A DNA stretch of 28,521 bases from JBCBEX01 sp038528235 (GTDB lineage Bacteria > Bacteroidota > Rhodothermia > Rhodothermales > Rubricoccaceae), in contig JBCBEX010000057.1 of the NCBI GenBank assembly GCA_038528235.1, positions 1 to 28,521 on the forward strand, in the 5' to 3' direction. Position numbers and translations under genes: made by a program. A model generated the notes under the pieces. The model ran no database searches and was not told where the DNA came from. It worked only from the letters and a program-made list of their open reading frames with translations. The first letter of the stretch is position 1; each line of letters opens with the position of its first letter. This document shows positions 1 to 8,839 of this stretch, piece after piece.

Positions 1-1408
1 GCGGGCCGCCCTGCATGTAGAGGATCGCTGGGTACTGGAGGTCAGGGTCGAAGCCAGGCGGGCGGATCTCCCAGACGAGCATCGACTGGCCGTCCGTCGT
101 CGGCACATCGCGGCGGTGAACGGTTGGCACGTCGAGGCCCTCGGTGCTCTCGATCCCTGCCGCCGTGAGCCGTGTCAGCGCGCCCGTGCCGAGGTCGACC
201 CGGTGCAGGTCCGTCGGCTCGATCATCGACTGGCGGCCGACGACCACGACGGGAGCCGCGGCCGTCCCACTAATGGACACGGAGGTGATGTTATGCACGC
301 CCTCGGTGACGGGCGAGCGGGTGCCGTCGGCCACCGCGATGCGGTACAGCTGAGTCGTGCCCTCGGTCGAAGTCGTAAACAAGATCGTTTCGCCGTCGGG
401 CAGCCATGCCGGGTGGTAGGCGTTGCCGTCGAAGCCCTCGGTGAGCTCGCGGCGCTCACCCGTCGCGAGGTCCATCACGAAGATCCGGTTACGGTCGGAC
501 TCGTAGCCGTCGCGCGCCATGGACGACCACGCGACCTGGCTCCCGTCGGGCGAGAACGCCGGTTCGATGTCGTAGCCGGGATTGAAGTCGGTCAGGTTGG
601 TCGTCTCGCCCGAGCGGACGTCGTAGAGAAACACGTCCGCGTTGGTGCTGGTCGCCGCCTCCAGGCCGTCGAACGGGCGCGCGGTGTAGGCGATGCGGCG
701 GCCGTCCGGGTGCCACGTGATTTGCTCCGCGCCGCCAAACGGGCGCAGCGGCGTGTGGATCTGTTGGCCCGGCATGGCGTCGGTGGCCTCGCCGACCGTC
801 AGCGTGGCCGGGTCGAGCGGGGCCACGAACAGGTGCGAGTAGGTGCCGTCGGTCCACTGCGTCCAGTGCCGCACGAGGAGGTCGTCGTGGATGCGTACGG
901 TGGTCTCCGGGAGGTCAGGGTACTCCTCCGTTGGCGCTGGGACGAGGCGGACGTTGCGGGTGAACGACACGTAGTCGCTCGTGGGCGCAATCTCGACGTT
1001 GGCTGCGTCCTCTGGGATGCCCGTGATGACGGTCCGGCCGTCGCCAGCGACCATGCGCCGCCCATCAGGGGCGACGTGGACGAGACGGCCCGAAGGCAGC
1101 CACATCGGCCCGCGGCCCTCGGCGTGTCGCATCGGCTCAGCACCCGGAGCCGTACCGACCGTCCAGACCGCCGTCGTCATCGTGTTGGCGCTCACGTCGG
1201 GCGTCGAGACCGTGTAGGCGAGTTGCGTGCCGTCGGGCGAGAGCGTCGCGCCGCCGACGCGGTCGATGGCCCAGAGGCGCTCGGGGGTCATCCGCTCCGT
1301 GGGCGCAGACGTTTGGGCCGTCGCCACCGGCATCGCGGCTGGCATCGAGACCACGGTGAGCAGGAAGACGTTGATGGCCCAGAGGCGGGGCGTCAGAAAA
1401 GTCGGCAT
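1..1408 (-). CDS. S9 family peptidase (DPP5/acylaminoacyl-peptidase-like), 3' end outside window
   Basis: This open frame runs from an ATG at 1408 to the left edge without a stop, giving 469 codons of an incomplete gene. The N-terminus is a hydrophobic signal peptide ending near residue 32 (PVATAQ). A 'MTPERLW..DRVGGATLSPDGTQLAY' type opening follows, typical of DPP5-like S9 peptidases. Repeated beta-propeller blades contain WHPDGRRIAY, FSPDGSQVAW and WLPDGETILF motifs. The frame leaves the window at YPAILYMQGGP, the strand that opens the alpha/beta-hydrolase domain, so the catalytic Ser/Asp/His lie beyond position 1. The family cleaves short peptides in the periplasm or outside the cell. It starts 42 bp after the CocE hydrolase stop on the same strand, suggesting one transcript. 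A GAGG stretch just upstream of the ATG is one of the few plausible ribosome binding sites in the window. Confidence 0.88.
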   Translation of the reverse strand, partial: MPTFLTPRLWAINVFLLTVVSMPAAMPVATAQTSAPTERMTPERLWAIDRVGGATLSPDGTQLAYTVSTPDVSANTMTTAVWTVGTAPGAEPMRHAEGRGPMWLPSGRLVHVAPDGRRMVAGDGRTVITGIPEDAANVEIAPTSDYVSFTRNVRLVPAPTEEYPDLPETTVRIHDDLLVRHWTQWTDGTYSHLFVAPLDPATLTVGEATDAMPGQQIHTPLRPFGGAEQITWHPDGRRIAYTARPFDGLEAATSTNADVFLYDVRSGETTNLTDFNPGYDIEPAFSPDGSQVAWSSMARDGYESDRNRIFVMDLATGERRELTEGFDGNAYHPAWLPDGETILFTTSTEGTTQLYRIAVADGTRSPVTEGVHNITSVSISGTAAAPVVVVGRQSMIEPTDLHRVDLGTGALTRLTAAGIESTEGLDVPTVHRRDVPTTDGQSMLVWEIRPPGFDPDLQYPAILYMQGGP

Positions 1409-1450
1409 GGGGACCTCAAGAAGCAGGACGACGAGATACGGAGAAGAGAC

Positions 1451-3301
1451 TTAGTCGAGGACGCGGACCCGAAGGCGCGACGGGTGCTCCGGCGAGACGA
1501 ACACGCGGTGCGTCGCCTTCTGGTAGTCCTCGGTCGTCGCCTCGGCGATCGCCATGAACCGCTGCGGGTTGCGGTCGACCATCGGGAACCACGTGCTCTG
1601 GACCTGGACCATGATCCGGTGCCCGCGCTTGAACGTGTGGGCCACGTCCTGCATGTCGAACGTCACCTCGGTGACGGCGCCCGGCACGAACGGCGCGGGG
1701 TTCGAGAAACTGTCGCGGAACTTGCCGCGCATGACCTCGCCGCGCACGAGCTGCTGGAACCCGCCCATCGGGACCGAGCACGCCGCGTCGGGCAATTGGC
1801 ACTCGTAATCGCCGGGGTAGACGTCGATGAGCTTGACGACGAAGTCAGCGTCGGTCCCCGTCGTCGTCACGAAGAGCGAGGCGAAGAGTTCGCCGGCCAG
1901 CGTCACGTCCTCGTCGAGCACGGGCGACTCGAAGACGAGCACGTCGGGGCGGGTGCTCGCGAACCGCTGGTCCTGCACGACGAACGCGTCGTCGCGGCGG
2001 ATCACGATCTGGTCAGTGTGGGGGACCGGTTTGGCCGGGTCCGAGATGTATTCCTCGAACGCACCAACCTCCGTGGGGGCGTCGAACCCGAGACCCCCGC
2101 CCGGCTGGAGGTAGAGGCTCGCCGCGCGGGCCGCACGCGGGGGCCACGCCTCGAAAAAGCGCCAGCGGTTCGCGCCGGTCACGAACACGGACGCCTTCGC
2201 GAGGTCGGGCTCGCCTTTGCCCTTGAGGTACGCGTCGAAGAACGGAGCCTGGACGTTCTCGCGGTACCACACCGCCGTCTGCTGGCCGAAGTGCAAGTCG
2301 CCGTAGCGCTCGCCGTCGGAGCGGGCCCACGCGCCGTGCCACCACGGGCCCATCGCGAGGTACGACGGCGTCGCGCTGTGGGCCGCGACGGTCGCGTAAG
2401 TCTTGAGCGGCCCGTAGAGGTCCTGGGCGTCGAACCAGCCGCCGGTCACGAGGACGGCCGGCTGCACGTCGCGGAGGTGGGGCAGCGGCGTCCGCGCCTG
2501 CCAGTAGGCGTTGTACGTGTCGTTCTCGACGATTTCCTGCCAGAGGTCGTTCTGCCCGTCGAAGAAGCGCTCGTTGACCGTCGCGAGCGGGCCGAGGTCG
2601 AGGTACCAGTCGTAGCCGTCGGGCGTGCCATAGTCGCGGAAGCTGGAGGCCTGCTCGCTCGTCGGCTCCGGGCGGGGCGTACCGTAGTAGGAGAGGAAGC
2701 TGAACGTGGCCTGGAGTTGGAACGCCCCGTTGTGGCGGCGATCGTCGCCGATCCACCAGTCGGTCACAGGTGCTTGTGGCGAGACGGCCACGACGGCCGG
2801 GTGCGCGTCGATGAGGGCGTGCGTGGCGTAGAAGCCTGGGGCCGAGATGCCCCATACGCCGACGCGGCCGTTGGTCGAGACGTTCGCGAGCAGCCACTCG
2901 ACGGTGTCGTAGGTGTCCGTGCTCTCGTCGACGTCGCCCGGCTCTTTGTTGGCGATGTGCGGGCGGACAGCCACGAACGTGCCCTCCGACATCAGCCGTC
3001 CACGGACGTCTTGGTAGACGAACACGTAGCCGTCGCGCATGAGCGACTCCGATGGGCCGAGCGAGGACTTGACCTCCTCGCCATAGGGACCGACACCATA
3101 GGGCGTCCGCTGGAGGAGGACCGGATAGGTCCGAGAGCTGTCTCTAGGAGCGTAGACCACCGTGAACAGCCGGGTGCCGTCGCGCATGGGCACCAGGTGC
3201 TCCGACTTCGTGTAGTGCTGGCGGACCCAGTCAGCTTGGGCGTCGGCGGAAGGGGCCACGAGAATGAGGGCGAGGAGGAGACGGAGGACGAGCGAGCGCA
3301 A
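1451..3301 (-). CDS. CocE/NonD family (X-Pro dipeptidyl-peptidase S15-like) secreted hydrolase
   Basis: The product has 616 residues and begins with a signal peptide (MRSLVLRLLLALILVAPSADA, cleavage near residue 21). The catalytic alpha/beta-hydrolase core follows: VPMRDGTRL near 37, nucleophile Ser153 in GISAPG (the family usually has GxSYxG), Asp291 in GGWFDAQD and His322 in GPWWHG. The C-terminal half (from about 380) is the jelly-roll domain of this family, with VFESPVLDEDVTLAGEL and a final HPSRLRVRVLD. CocE/NonD enzymes hydrolyse acyl or X-Pro amide bonds; the substrate here cannot be told. The start codon appears to be TTG: no ATG or GTG lies in frame upstream, and this start gives a complete signal peptide. 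It is followed by an S9 peptidase gene, so the pair may act together in extracellular peptide degradation. The length is normal for the family. Confidence 0.9.
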   Translation of the reverse strand: MRSLVLRLLLALILVAPSADAQADWVRQHYTKSEHLVPMRDGTRLFTVVYAPRDSSRTYPVLLQRTPYGVGPYGEEVKSSLGPSESLMRDGYVFVYQDVRGRLMSEGTFVAVRPHIANKEPGDVDESTDTYDTVEWLLANVSTNGRVGVWGISAPGFYATHALIDAHPAVVAVSPQAPVTDWWIGDDRRHNGAFQLQATFSFLSYYGTPRPEPTSEQASSFRDYGTPDGYDWYLDLGPLATVNERFFDGQNDLWQEIVENDTYNAYWQARTPLPHLRDVQPAVLVTGGWFDAQDLYGPLKTYATVAAHSATPSYLAMGPWWHGAWARSDGERYGDLHFGQQTAVWYRENVQAPFFDAYLKGKGEPDLAKASVFVTGANRWRFFEAWPPRAARAASLYLQPGGGLGFDAPTEVGAFEEYISDPAKPVPHTDQIVIRRDDAFVVQDQRFASTRPDVLVFESPVLDEDVTLAGELFASLFVTTTGTDADFVVKLIDVYPGDYECQLPDAACSVPMGGFQQLVRGEVMRGKFRDSFSNPAPFVPGAVTEVTFDMQDVAHTFKRGHRIMVQVQSTWFPMVDRNPQRFMAIAEATTEDYQKATHRVFVSPEHPSRLRVRVLD

Positions 3302-3615
3302 TGGGACAGCAGGTTAGCAACGGTGCGGGGCATCTTTGTAGCACGACGAGAATATCGGGATTCCACCGCTCGCTGTGTCGGGCCCCTGCGCTGCACCCGC
3401 CACTGCGCTGAGCATGCTGAACCGAGTCACGATCGACTAGCGCGAACGACGTAACCGGGCATTCTGTCGCGTACCGAGAGCCCGAGCGAAGGCACTGTGG
3501 TTCTGCAACATACCCTGCGGCTCCAGAACACCGCGCGCCCACCGTTCAGGACACTCAGCACCCGGACACGTGGAGTCTGCCCGTACGACCTCTTGCAAGA
3601 CGGCACAGGACGATG
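3302..3615. other. Intergenic stretch upstream of the CocE hydrolase, nothing recognised
   Basis: This 314-base gap lies between the end of the APC-USP permease and the start of the CocE hydrolase, both on the minus strand. Short ORFs cross it, but none looks like a protein. It should hold the hydrolase promoter. I found no convincing -35/-10 pair, no Bacteroidota TTTG/TAnnTTTG promoter and no strong terminator hairpin. Confidence 0.5.
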
Positions 3616-5979
3616 CTACACGGGGTCGTCATCCGGCAGCGCTACCTGCGGCGAGGTCGTCATGCCAGCCGCTTCTTTGAGCCGCTTGACTTGGTCGGCG
3701 GCGCGCGTCGTCCATCGCTCGGGACGGTAGCGCCGGACCATGAGCACCGAGCACGGGGCGCGGTCGGCCAGGATATCCGGAATCGTGCCGAAGACGGCCG
3801 TGCGGAACGACCACTCGTGCGATGCCCCAATGAGCACGAGGTCGTAGTCCGCCTGCGCCATCCGCCCCTCGATGCCCTCGATGACGCTGTCGGCGCGGTC
3901 GACGTGATAGAGTACGGGGTTGTAGTCGCCGACGATGGCCGCCACGTCTTTGACGAGCGCCGCGCGCTCCTGCGCGGTGTCCACGTCGCTCCGCACGATG
4001 CGCTGAAGGTGGACCGCGGCCCCCGTGGCGCGCGCGATGCGGAGCGCAAGTTCGAGGCCCAGATGTGCGTGCGTGCCGCCTCCCCACGGCACCAGAATCG
4101 TGCGGACGGTGCCCAGTCCCCGGTCGCGGAGGATGGCGAGGTCGGTGGGCGTGTCGAGGATGACGCGCTTCACGGGCGAGTCGCTGCTGCCGAGCGAGAA
4201 GCCGCCGCGCCACCCCATCAGCAACAGGTCGGCCTGCCGCCCCGGCACCTCGGCCACAAGGCCGCCGAACACGTCGTGTGCCACGTCGGTGAGCGTCTCC
4301 ACAGAGGTTGCTCCGAGCGCGTCGCCTTGCTCGCCGTACGCATTGCGCTGGGCCTCGGCGGCTAACCGTTCGAGGGTAGCCTCGATGGCGGGGCGCTCGC
4401 GCACGAAGCGGTCGCGCGCTGTCGAGAGCGGCGTCTGGATCGGCACGCGGACCATATGCAGCCCCACAACCTCGCCGCCCGCCTCGGCTCCGGTGGCCAC
4501 GTAGCGGCCAAGCCGGAGCAAATCGGCGCCGTGCGCAGGGTTCGCTACGGCGACGAGCACCCGGCGCCGGTCGCTCGCGTCGATGCGCTCGCGGACCGGC
4601 GCGACAGCCTCCGCCTCATCGGCATAGACCGGTGCCTTGTCGAAGAACATTGCCCAACCGCGCTCGGCGAAGCGGGCCTTGAGGTTAGCGACGGCGTGCT
4701 CAATCTCGACACGGTTTCGGCCCCAGACGACGTACCACCCGAGGCTGAGCACGATCAGCCCGAGGAGCGCAAACTGCGCGAAGGTCCCCGAATAGCCGAT
4801 GATGGCGAGGCATGCCAGCGCCGCGAAGACCTGCACGAACGGCGTACCGGGGACGCGGTACGACGGACGGTACCATTCCGGCCGCGCCGCGCGCAGCACC
4901 GCGCAGCCGAGGTTGAGGGCGGCGTAGCTGTAGAGTTGCAGCACGCTGGCCGTCTTGGCGAGCGTCTCCAGGTCCTCGATCAGAAGCAGCGCGAGCGTGA
5001 GCACGCCCGTGATGAGGATGGCGCGGTAGGGCGTGAGGCGCGTCGGATGGATCGCAGCGAGCCAGTTGGGGACCATCCGGTCGCGCGCCATCGCAAGGTT
5101 GATGCGCGACGCCGCGAAGATGCTTGCGTTGGCCGACGAGAGCGTAGCCAGCAACCCGGCGAAGATCACGATGCCCGCGCCGACGGGCCCGAGCAGGCTG
5201 CGGGCGGCCTCGGTCAGCGGGTCTTTCACCTCGGCGATCACGTCCTGCGGGAAGAGGCCCGCGATCACGAGCACGATCACCCCGTAGAGGATCGTCACCA
5301 GGATGACCGAGCCGATGAGCGTGCGCGGCAGGTTCTTGGCCGGGTCCTTGATTTCCTCAGCGACAGCCGCAATCTTGACAAAGCCGAGGAAGGAGACGAA
5401 CACGAGCGCGGTCGTCGCGGCGATGGGCGCGCTACCGAAGGGGAAGAACGGCGCGTAGTTCTCCGCCTCGATCTGGAACGCCGCCAGGGCGCTGAAGCCG
5501 CCGAGGATGACGAGCAGGATGAGCACGATCACCACCTGCACCCGCCCCGACTCCTTCGCCCCGACGATGTTGAGCGCCACGAGGAGCAGCCCACCCCCGA
5601 GCGCGCCCCAGAACGGCGTCAGCGGGGTGAACTGAGCGAGATACTCCCCCAGCCCGAACAGGTAGAACGCGATGGCGAACGTCAGGCTCAGCCAGATCCC
5701 GATGCCTGACACGGCGCCGAAGGCGGGGCCGAGCGCGCGCGACACAAAGTAGTAGTCGCCTCCCGACGTCGGCATGCCCGTCGCGAGCTCGGCCGTGCTC
5801 GCCGCCGTGATGACGCAGACGACGCCCGCCGCGAGGTAGGCAAACAGGGCAGCCGGGCCGGTCATCGCCACCGCCACGCCGGAGAGGAGGAAGATGCCCG
5901 CCCCGATCATCGTCCCGACGCCGATCGTGAGCGCGTCCCAGAAGCCGAGTTGGCGGAGGAGGGCGTCGTTCTTCTTCAC
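3616..5979 (-). CDS. APC-family amino acid permease fused to two universal stress protein (USP) domains
   Basis: The product has 787 residues. Residues 1 to about 425 form a 12-helix amino acid-polyamine-organocation permease, with the family opening GFWDALTIGVGTMIGAGIFLLSG near residues 12-34 and FVSFLGFVKIAAVAEEIKDP in helix 6. Two cytoplasmic USP domains follow, at about 470-620 (ending LLLMGWRGGFSLGSSDSPVK) and about 635-770 (ending DLVLIGASHEWSFRTAVFGT). The second keeps only part of the G2xG9xG(S/T) nucleotide motif, so ATP binding is uncertain. Permeases with C-terminal USP tails are known in bacteria and archaea; the tail is thought to sense nucleotide or stress state. The start is GTG at 5979 with no alternative upstream in frame and no Shine-Dalgarno. 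It appears to be transcribed alone. Confidence 0.92.
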   Translation of the reverse strand: MKKNDALLRQLGFWDALTIGVGTMIGAGIFLLSGVAVAMTGPAALFAYLAAGVVCVITAASTAELATGMPTSGGDYYFVSRALGPAFGAVSGIGIWLSLTFAIAFYLFGLGEYLAQFTPLTPFWGALGGGLLLVALNIVGAKESGRVQVVIVLILLVILGGFSALAAFQIEAENYAPFFPFGSAPIAATTALVFVSFLGFVKIAAVAEEIKDPAKNLPRTLIGSVILVTILYGVIVLVIAGLFPQDVIAEVKDPLTEAARSLLGPVGAGIVIFAGLLATLSSANASIFAASRINLAMARDRMVPNWLAAIHPTRLTPYRAILITGVLTLALLLIEDLETLAKTASVLQLYSYAALNLGCAVLRAARPEWYRPSYRVPGTPFVQVFAALACLAIIGYSGTFAQFALLGLIVLSLGWYVVWGRNRVEIEHAVANLKARFAERGWAMFFDKAPVYADEAEAVAPVRERIDASDRRRVLVAVANPAHGADLLRLGRYVATGAEAGGEVVGLHMVRVPIQTPLSTARDRFVRERPAIEATLERLAAEAQRNAYGEQGDALGATSVETLTDVAHDVFGGLVAEVPGRQADLLLMGWRGGFSLGSSDSPVKRVILDTPTDLAILRDRGLGTVRTILVPWGGGTHAHLGLELALRIARATGAAVHLQRIVRSDVDTAQERAALVKDVAAIVGDYNPVLYHVDRADSVIEGIEGRMAQADYDLVLIGASHEWSFRTAVFGTIPDILADRAPCSVLMVRRYRPERWTTRAADQVKRLKEAAGMTTSPQVALPDDDPV

Positions 5980-6069
5980 AGCAGTCGCGGGTGGTGGGGC
6001 GAGGCAGAAGGTGCGGCCTCAGAGGTGGGAAGCGGAAAATACCCCGGCCTCTCCCCTGTCGGCGCGCGC

Positions 6070-6387
6070 TCAGCAGGCGAAATGCCCGTCGCAGACGATG
6101 TCGAGGAGAACGAAGAGCCCGACAATCAGCACGTAGCCAAGCACGCTGACGACCGTGAACGCGACGAGCCACCCGACCGGCGCGCTGCTCCGCTTCATCC
6201 AGAAGAGCACGTTGCCAAGGATCGTCCAGATCGGGTACGTCACGATCGACAGCGCGAGCAACCGCGTGATCGGGTTGCGCTCCGAACCGGGCGCGTCGAA
6301 CATCATCGCCGTCGAGAGCGCCAGCATCGGCCACAATAGCACGCCCGCGGCTGCGATCACGTTGACGATGGACAGGAAGAGCTTCAT
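6070..6387 (-). CDS. Small hydrophobic membrane protein of unknown function
   Basis: The product has 105 residues and about three membrane segments: residues 3-28, about 43-65 and 72-97. A charged MFDAPGSERNP loop lies between the first two. A Cys pair near the end (DIVCDGHFAC) is the only distinctive feature. No domain family was recognised. The gene starts at an ATG 12 bp downstream of the stop of the upstream esterase gene on the same strand, so it is probably cotranscribed with it. The 90-bp gap before the permease start holds nothing obvious. Confidence 0.72.
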   Translation of the reverse strand: MKLFLSIVNVIAAAGVLLWPMLALSTAMMFDAPGSERNPITRLLALSIVTYPIWTILGNVLFWMKRSSAPVGWLVAFTVVSVLGYVLIVGLFVLLDIVCDGHFAC

Positions 6388-6399
6388 GACGCAGCGCGT

Positions 6400-7551
6400 T
6401 CAGTCGATCGACGGGGCCGAGTCGGTGCCAAACAGGTAGGTCAGCGGGCGCCAGAGCCGGCGCGCCCAGTCGCGCTCGGTGTGGTCGGCCTCGTATGTCT
6501 CGAAGAAGACCTCGCCCAGTCCCCGCGCACGCAGTGTCTCCACGACGAAGGTGTGGCTCTCGGCGAAGAACTGGTCGATGCCCTGCGTGCCGTTGTCGAA
6601 GTAGAGCGAGACAGGCTCGCTCGGCAGCGGCATCGTCGCGATGTGGTCTACGAGGTCGGCGTTGTCGTAGGGGAACGCGCTGGACAGCGCCGCCGCCTTC
6701 GAGAACACCTCAGGGTGCCACATCAGGAGGTAGAACGAGATCAGCCCGCCCATCGATGCGCCCATCACGGCGGTGTGGTCACGGTCGGGCCGCGTCCGGT
6801 ACGTCCCGTCGATGAGCGGCTTGACCGTGTTCACGAGGAAATCGGCGTAGATGCGCCCGAACGGGCCGCCTGAGTACTCCGCCCACCGGATCTGTGTGTT
6901 GTTGATCCCGACAACGATCATCGGCTCAATCTGGCCGCGCGCGATCAGGCTGTCGGCGACCTCGTCCATCCGCCACTCGCTGCCACCGTACGAGGTCGAG
7001 CGGTCGAACACGTTCTGCCCGTCGTGGATGTAGAGCACGGGGTAGCGACGCTCTGGGTCTTCTTCGTAGCCCGGTGGGAGCCAGACGACGAGGTCGCGCG
7101 CCTCGCGGGTACGGGCACTGGCGACGTGGTGGTGGTACCGGATCGACCCCGTGGCTGAGGCGAGCGCGGTGTCCTCCCAGTCGGTTGGCTGCAGCGTGAC
7201 CGTCGTGTCCCCGGTCACTTCCAGCGTAGTGGCGGGCATGGGAGTGCGCGGACCGGAGAGCGCCTGGCGGCCCCACGTCCCGCGCGTCACGTTGAACACC
7301 AGCGTACGGCCTGCCTCGAACGTGCCCGCGAACGTCCAGCGCGTGTCGTCGACCTGCTCCATGGCTGCGCCTGCAGGATTCCAGTCGCCAAACTCGCGCC
7401 CCTGCCCGGCGAGGTAGAGCGTGGCACCCTCGGGCGTGTGGGCCGGCGGAAGTACCTGGATCGTGACCACGTGCTCCTGTGCACGCGCCGACGAGGTGCA
7501 AGGCAGAGCGAGGAGGCAAACGAGCAGGTGGACGTAGACGCGGACGATCAT
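6400..7551 (-). CDS. Secreted alpha/beta-hydrolase esterase (esterase D/Fes-like, PF00756) with N-terminal CBM20/AMPK-like beta domain
   Basis: I place the start at the ATG at 7551, giving 383 residues. The open frame continues 61 codons further upstream, but that part is basic and unlike protein, and this ATG begins a clean signal peptide (MIVRVYVHLLVCLLALPCTSSARA). Residues about 27-122 resemble a starch-binding or AMPK-type beta-sandwich (TLYLAGQGREFGDWNP, RWTFAGTFEAGRTLVFNVTRG). Residues about 138-375 form the putative esterase domain: PVLYIHDGQNVFD, nucleophile Ser266 in MGASMGG, probable Asp319 in YFDNGT, and His357 in YEADHTERDW. Related enzymes hydrolyse acyl esters such as siderophore or feruloyl esters; the substrate here is unknown. 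The small membrane protein gene follows after 12 bp. Confidence 0.87.
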   Translation of the reverse strand: MIVRVYVHLLVCLLALPCTSSARAQEHVVTIQVLPPAHTPEGATLYLAGQGREFGDWNPAGAAMEQVDDTRWTFAGTFEAGRTLVFNVTRGTWGRQALSGPRTPMPATTLEVTGDTTVTLQPTDWEDTALASATGSIRYHHHVASARTREARDLVVWLPPGYEEDPERRYPVLYIHDGQNVFDRSTSYGGSEWRMDEVADSLIARGQIEPMIVVGINNTQIRWAEYSGGPFGRIYADFLVNTVKPLIDGTYRTRPDRDHTAVMGASMGGLISFYLLMWHPEVFSKAAALSSAFPYDNADLVDHIATMPLPSEPVSLYFDNGTQGIDQFFAESHTFVVETLRARGLGEVFFETYEADHTERDWARRLWRPLTYLFGTDSAPSID

Positions 7552-7627
7552 GGGAGCCTGCGTGGTTGAATGCGGGGACGACGCTGCGAGACGTAGCCCC
7601 AAGATGCACCACGTGCGCCGGTCGGCG

Positions 7628-8191
7628 TCACGTCGCTGGTGGTTCCTCGGCACCGTCCCACTCCGAGCGCCGGGTCGCGCGCTTCGCCTTCCACGCGCGT
7701 AGCACCTCCTCGCGCGTGGCGTCCGGGTGCGCACGGTGGTACGCCCGCGTGTGGCGGTTGAACTCCAACTGCGCCTCGATGGGTCGGTCGGGGTCCTCGT
7801 TCGACGCCCGCCACACCGCCACCGCCTCCGAGAGTGGTTGCCCAGCGCCCGTCTTGATGAAGTCGATCAGCGCGCGGTTGAAGCGAAAGGATACGCCGAC
7901 CTCGTCCACGAAGTAGGCGCGGAGGCGTTTACCACAGGTCCAGCCACGACCGATCAGCGTAGCACCGGTGAGCGTCTCTGGCATCGGATCGACGGGCCCC
8001 GTGCGTCTGGGCGTGGGCTTGAGCACCGTGCCGTCGCGGAGGTAGGCCGCGATGCGCTCGCGCACCTCCACCTTCGATCCGGTGGTGGGAAGCCCTGCCC
8101 GCTGGCAAAACCCGACGAGTTCGGCCTTGAGCCAGTAGAAGTCGAGGAAGTCCTCGACAGCGAGGTGTTCGGTGAGAGCAGGGCGACTCAT
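7628..8191 (-). CDS. SAP-domain protein with DUF6434-like C-terminal region
   Basis: The product has 187 residues. The N-terminal part (about 8-52) is a SAP-like helical unit with the pattern VEDFLDFYWLKAELVGFCQ...LPTTGSKVEVRERIAAYL; SAP motifs often bind nucleic acid. The rest (about 75-175) matches what I know as DUF6434: GATLIGRGWTCGKRLRAYF, VGVSFRFNRALIDFIKT, and a basic FNRHTRAYHRAHPDATREEVLRAW. No signal peptide or membrane segment is present, so it should be cytoplasmic. Its molecular role is not established. The start is an ATG at 8191 with no obvious ribosome binding site. It lies on the same strand as the DUF3224 gene but 130 bp away, so cotranscription is uncertain. Confidence 0.85.
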   Translation of the reverse strand: MSRPALTEHLAVEDFLDFYWLKAELVGFCQRAGLPTTGSKVEVRERIAAYLRDGTVLKPTPRRTGPVDPMPETLTGATLIGRGWTCGKRLRAYFVDEVGVSFRFNRALIDFIKTGAGQPLSEAVAVWRASNEDPDRPIEAQLEFNRHTRAYHRAHPDATREEVLRAWKAKRATRRSEWDGAEEPPAT

Positions 8192-8231
8192 GGAGGACTC
8201 AGCAATACCTGTCAGCTTCGGAGTGAGAACG

Positions 8232-8257
8232 GCTGCGTTCGGCCGGCGAAGCGCAGC
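8232..8257 (-). terminator. Imperfect hairpin downstream of the DUF3224 gene
   Basis: GCTGCGTTCG and CGAAGCGCAGC form a GC-rich stem with one bulged base and a short loop, 65 bp beyond the DUF3224 stop. There is no T-run after it in either direction. It could be a terminator or just a chance palindrome. Confidence 0.28.
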
Positions 8258-8321
8258 AACGCCATCATGATAACGGGGACGTGATGACGGAGACCGGACG
8301 CCGCGTGTTCTTTGCGTGCGG

Positions 8322-8741
8322 CTACTTCGCTGCCTCTGCGTCGAAGTGGTAGTGTAGCGTCATCGTGTGCGTCCCGTCCTCTGCTTGCTGGATCTCGACC
8401 TCGCCCGTGAGCCCTACTAGGTCACCCGTCCCAGACCCCGGCACGACATGCCCGAAGGTGCGAGGTGGCAGCCCAGGACCCATGAGCCCGCCATGCTGAA
8501 ACACGAAGCTCCCCGTACGGTCGCCGAGCCGTCCCACGATCCGCTCGCTCACGACGTAGCCCGCCCCGGCTTCTGGGTTGCCCAACCCGCAGAACAGGCC
8601 CTCGCCTGTGCCTTCTCCTTCGATGTCTCCTCCCTGGAATGCCTTTCGTATGCGGACGCGCGTCAGAGCAGGACCTGCGTCTGGTTCGTCGGAGGAGACG
8701 GCGTCCCACTTCGTGACGTCGAATGGGGCGATGGCTTTCAT
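8322..8741 (-). CDS. DUF3224 domain-containing protein
   Basis: The product has 139 residues and spans the whole length of the DUF3224 beta-barrel family. Landmarks are MKAIAPFDVTKWDAV at the start, RIRKAFQGGDIEGEGTGEGL (residues about 30-49), YVVSERIVGRLGDRTGSFVFQHGG (about 62-85) and HVVPGSGTGDLVGLTGEVEI (about 97-116), ending in MTLHYHFD. The SGTGxLxGLxGE turn is the family signature. The fold resembles allene-oxide-cyclase-like barrels, but no activity is established. There is no signal peptide, so it is likely cytoplasmic. The ATG at 8741 agrees with the family start. It lies 98 bp downstream of the EamA transporter on the same strand. Confidence 0.9.
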   Translation of the reverse strand: MKAIAPFDVTKWDAVSSDEPDAGPALTRVRIRKAFQGGDIEGEGTGEGLFCGLGNPEAGAGYVVSERIVGRLGDRTGSFVFQHGGLMGPGLPPRTFGHVVPGSGTGDLVGLTGEVEIQQAEDGTHTMTLHYHFDAEAAK

Positions 8742-8839
8742 GCGAGCCGGGCGTTTCGTAGTGGTGTCGGCTGTGTTTGCGAGAGCATATCATCCGGCAG
8801 CGCCAACAGGCTGTCAGCCCTCGGAAGCGGCTCCGCCGG

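Noticed and set aside
287..300. A GTTATGC box inside the S9 peptidase gene
   Set aside because: It is an isolated seven-base match within coding sequence, with no palindromic element around it.
116..3454. A 1112-codon open frame on the plus strand
   Set aside because: It lies antisense to the S9 peptidase and CocE hydrolase, is very rich in Arg, Val, Asp and Gly, and has no domain. The opposite-strand proteins have clear catalytic motifs, so this is a high-GC shadow.
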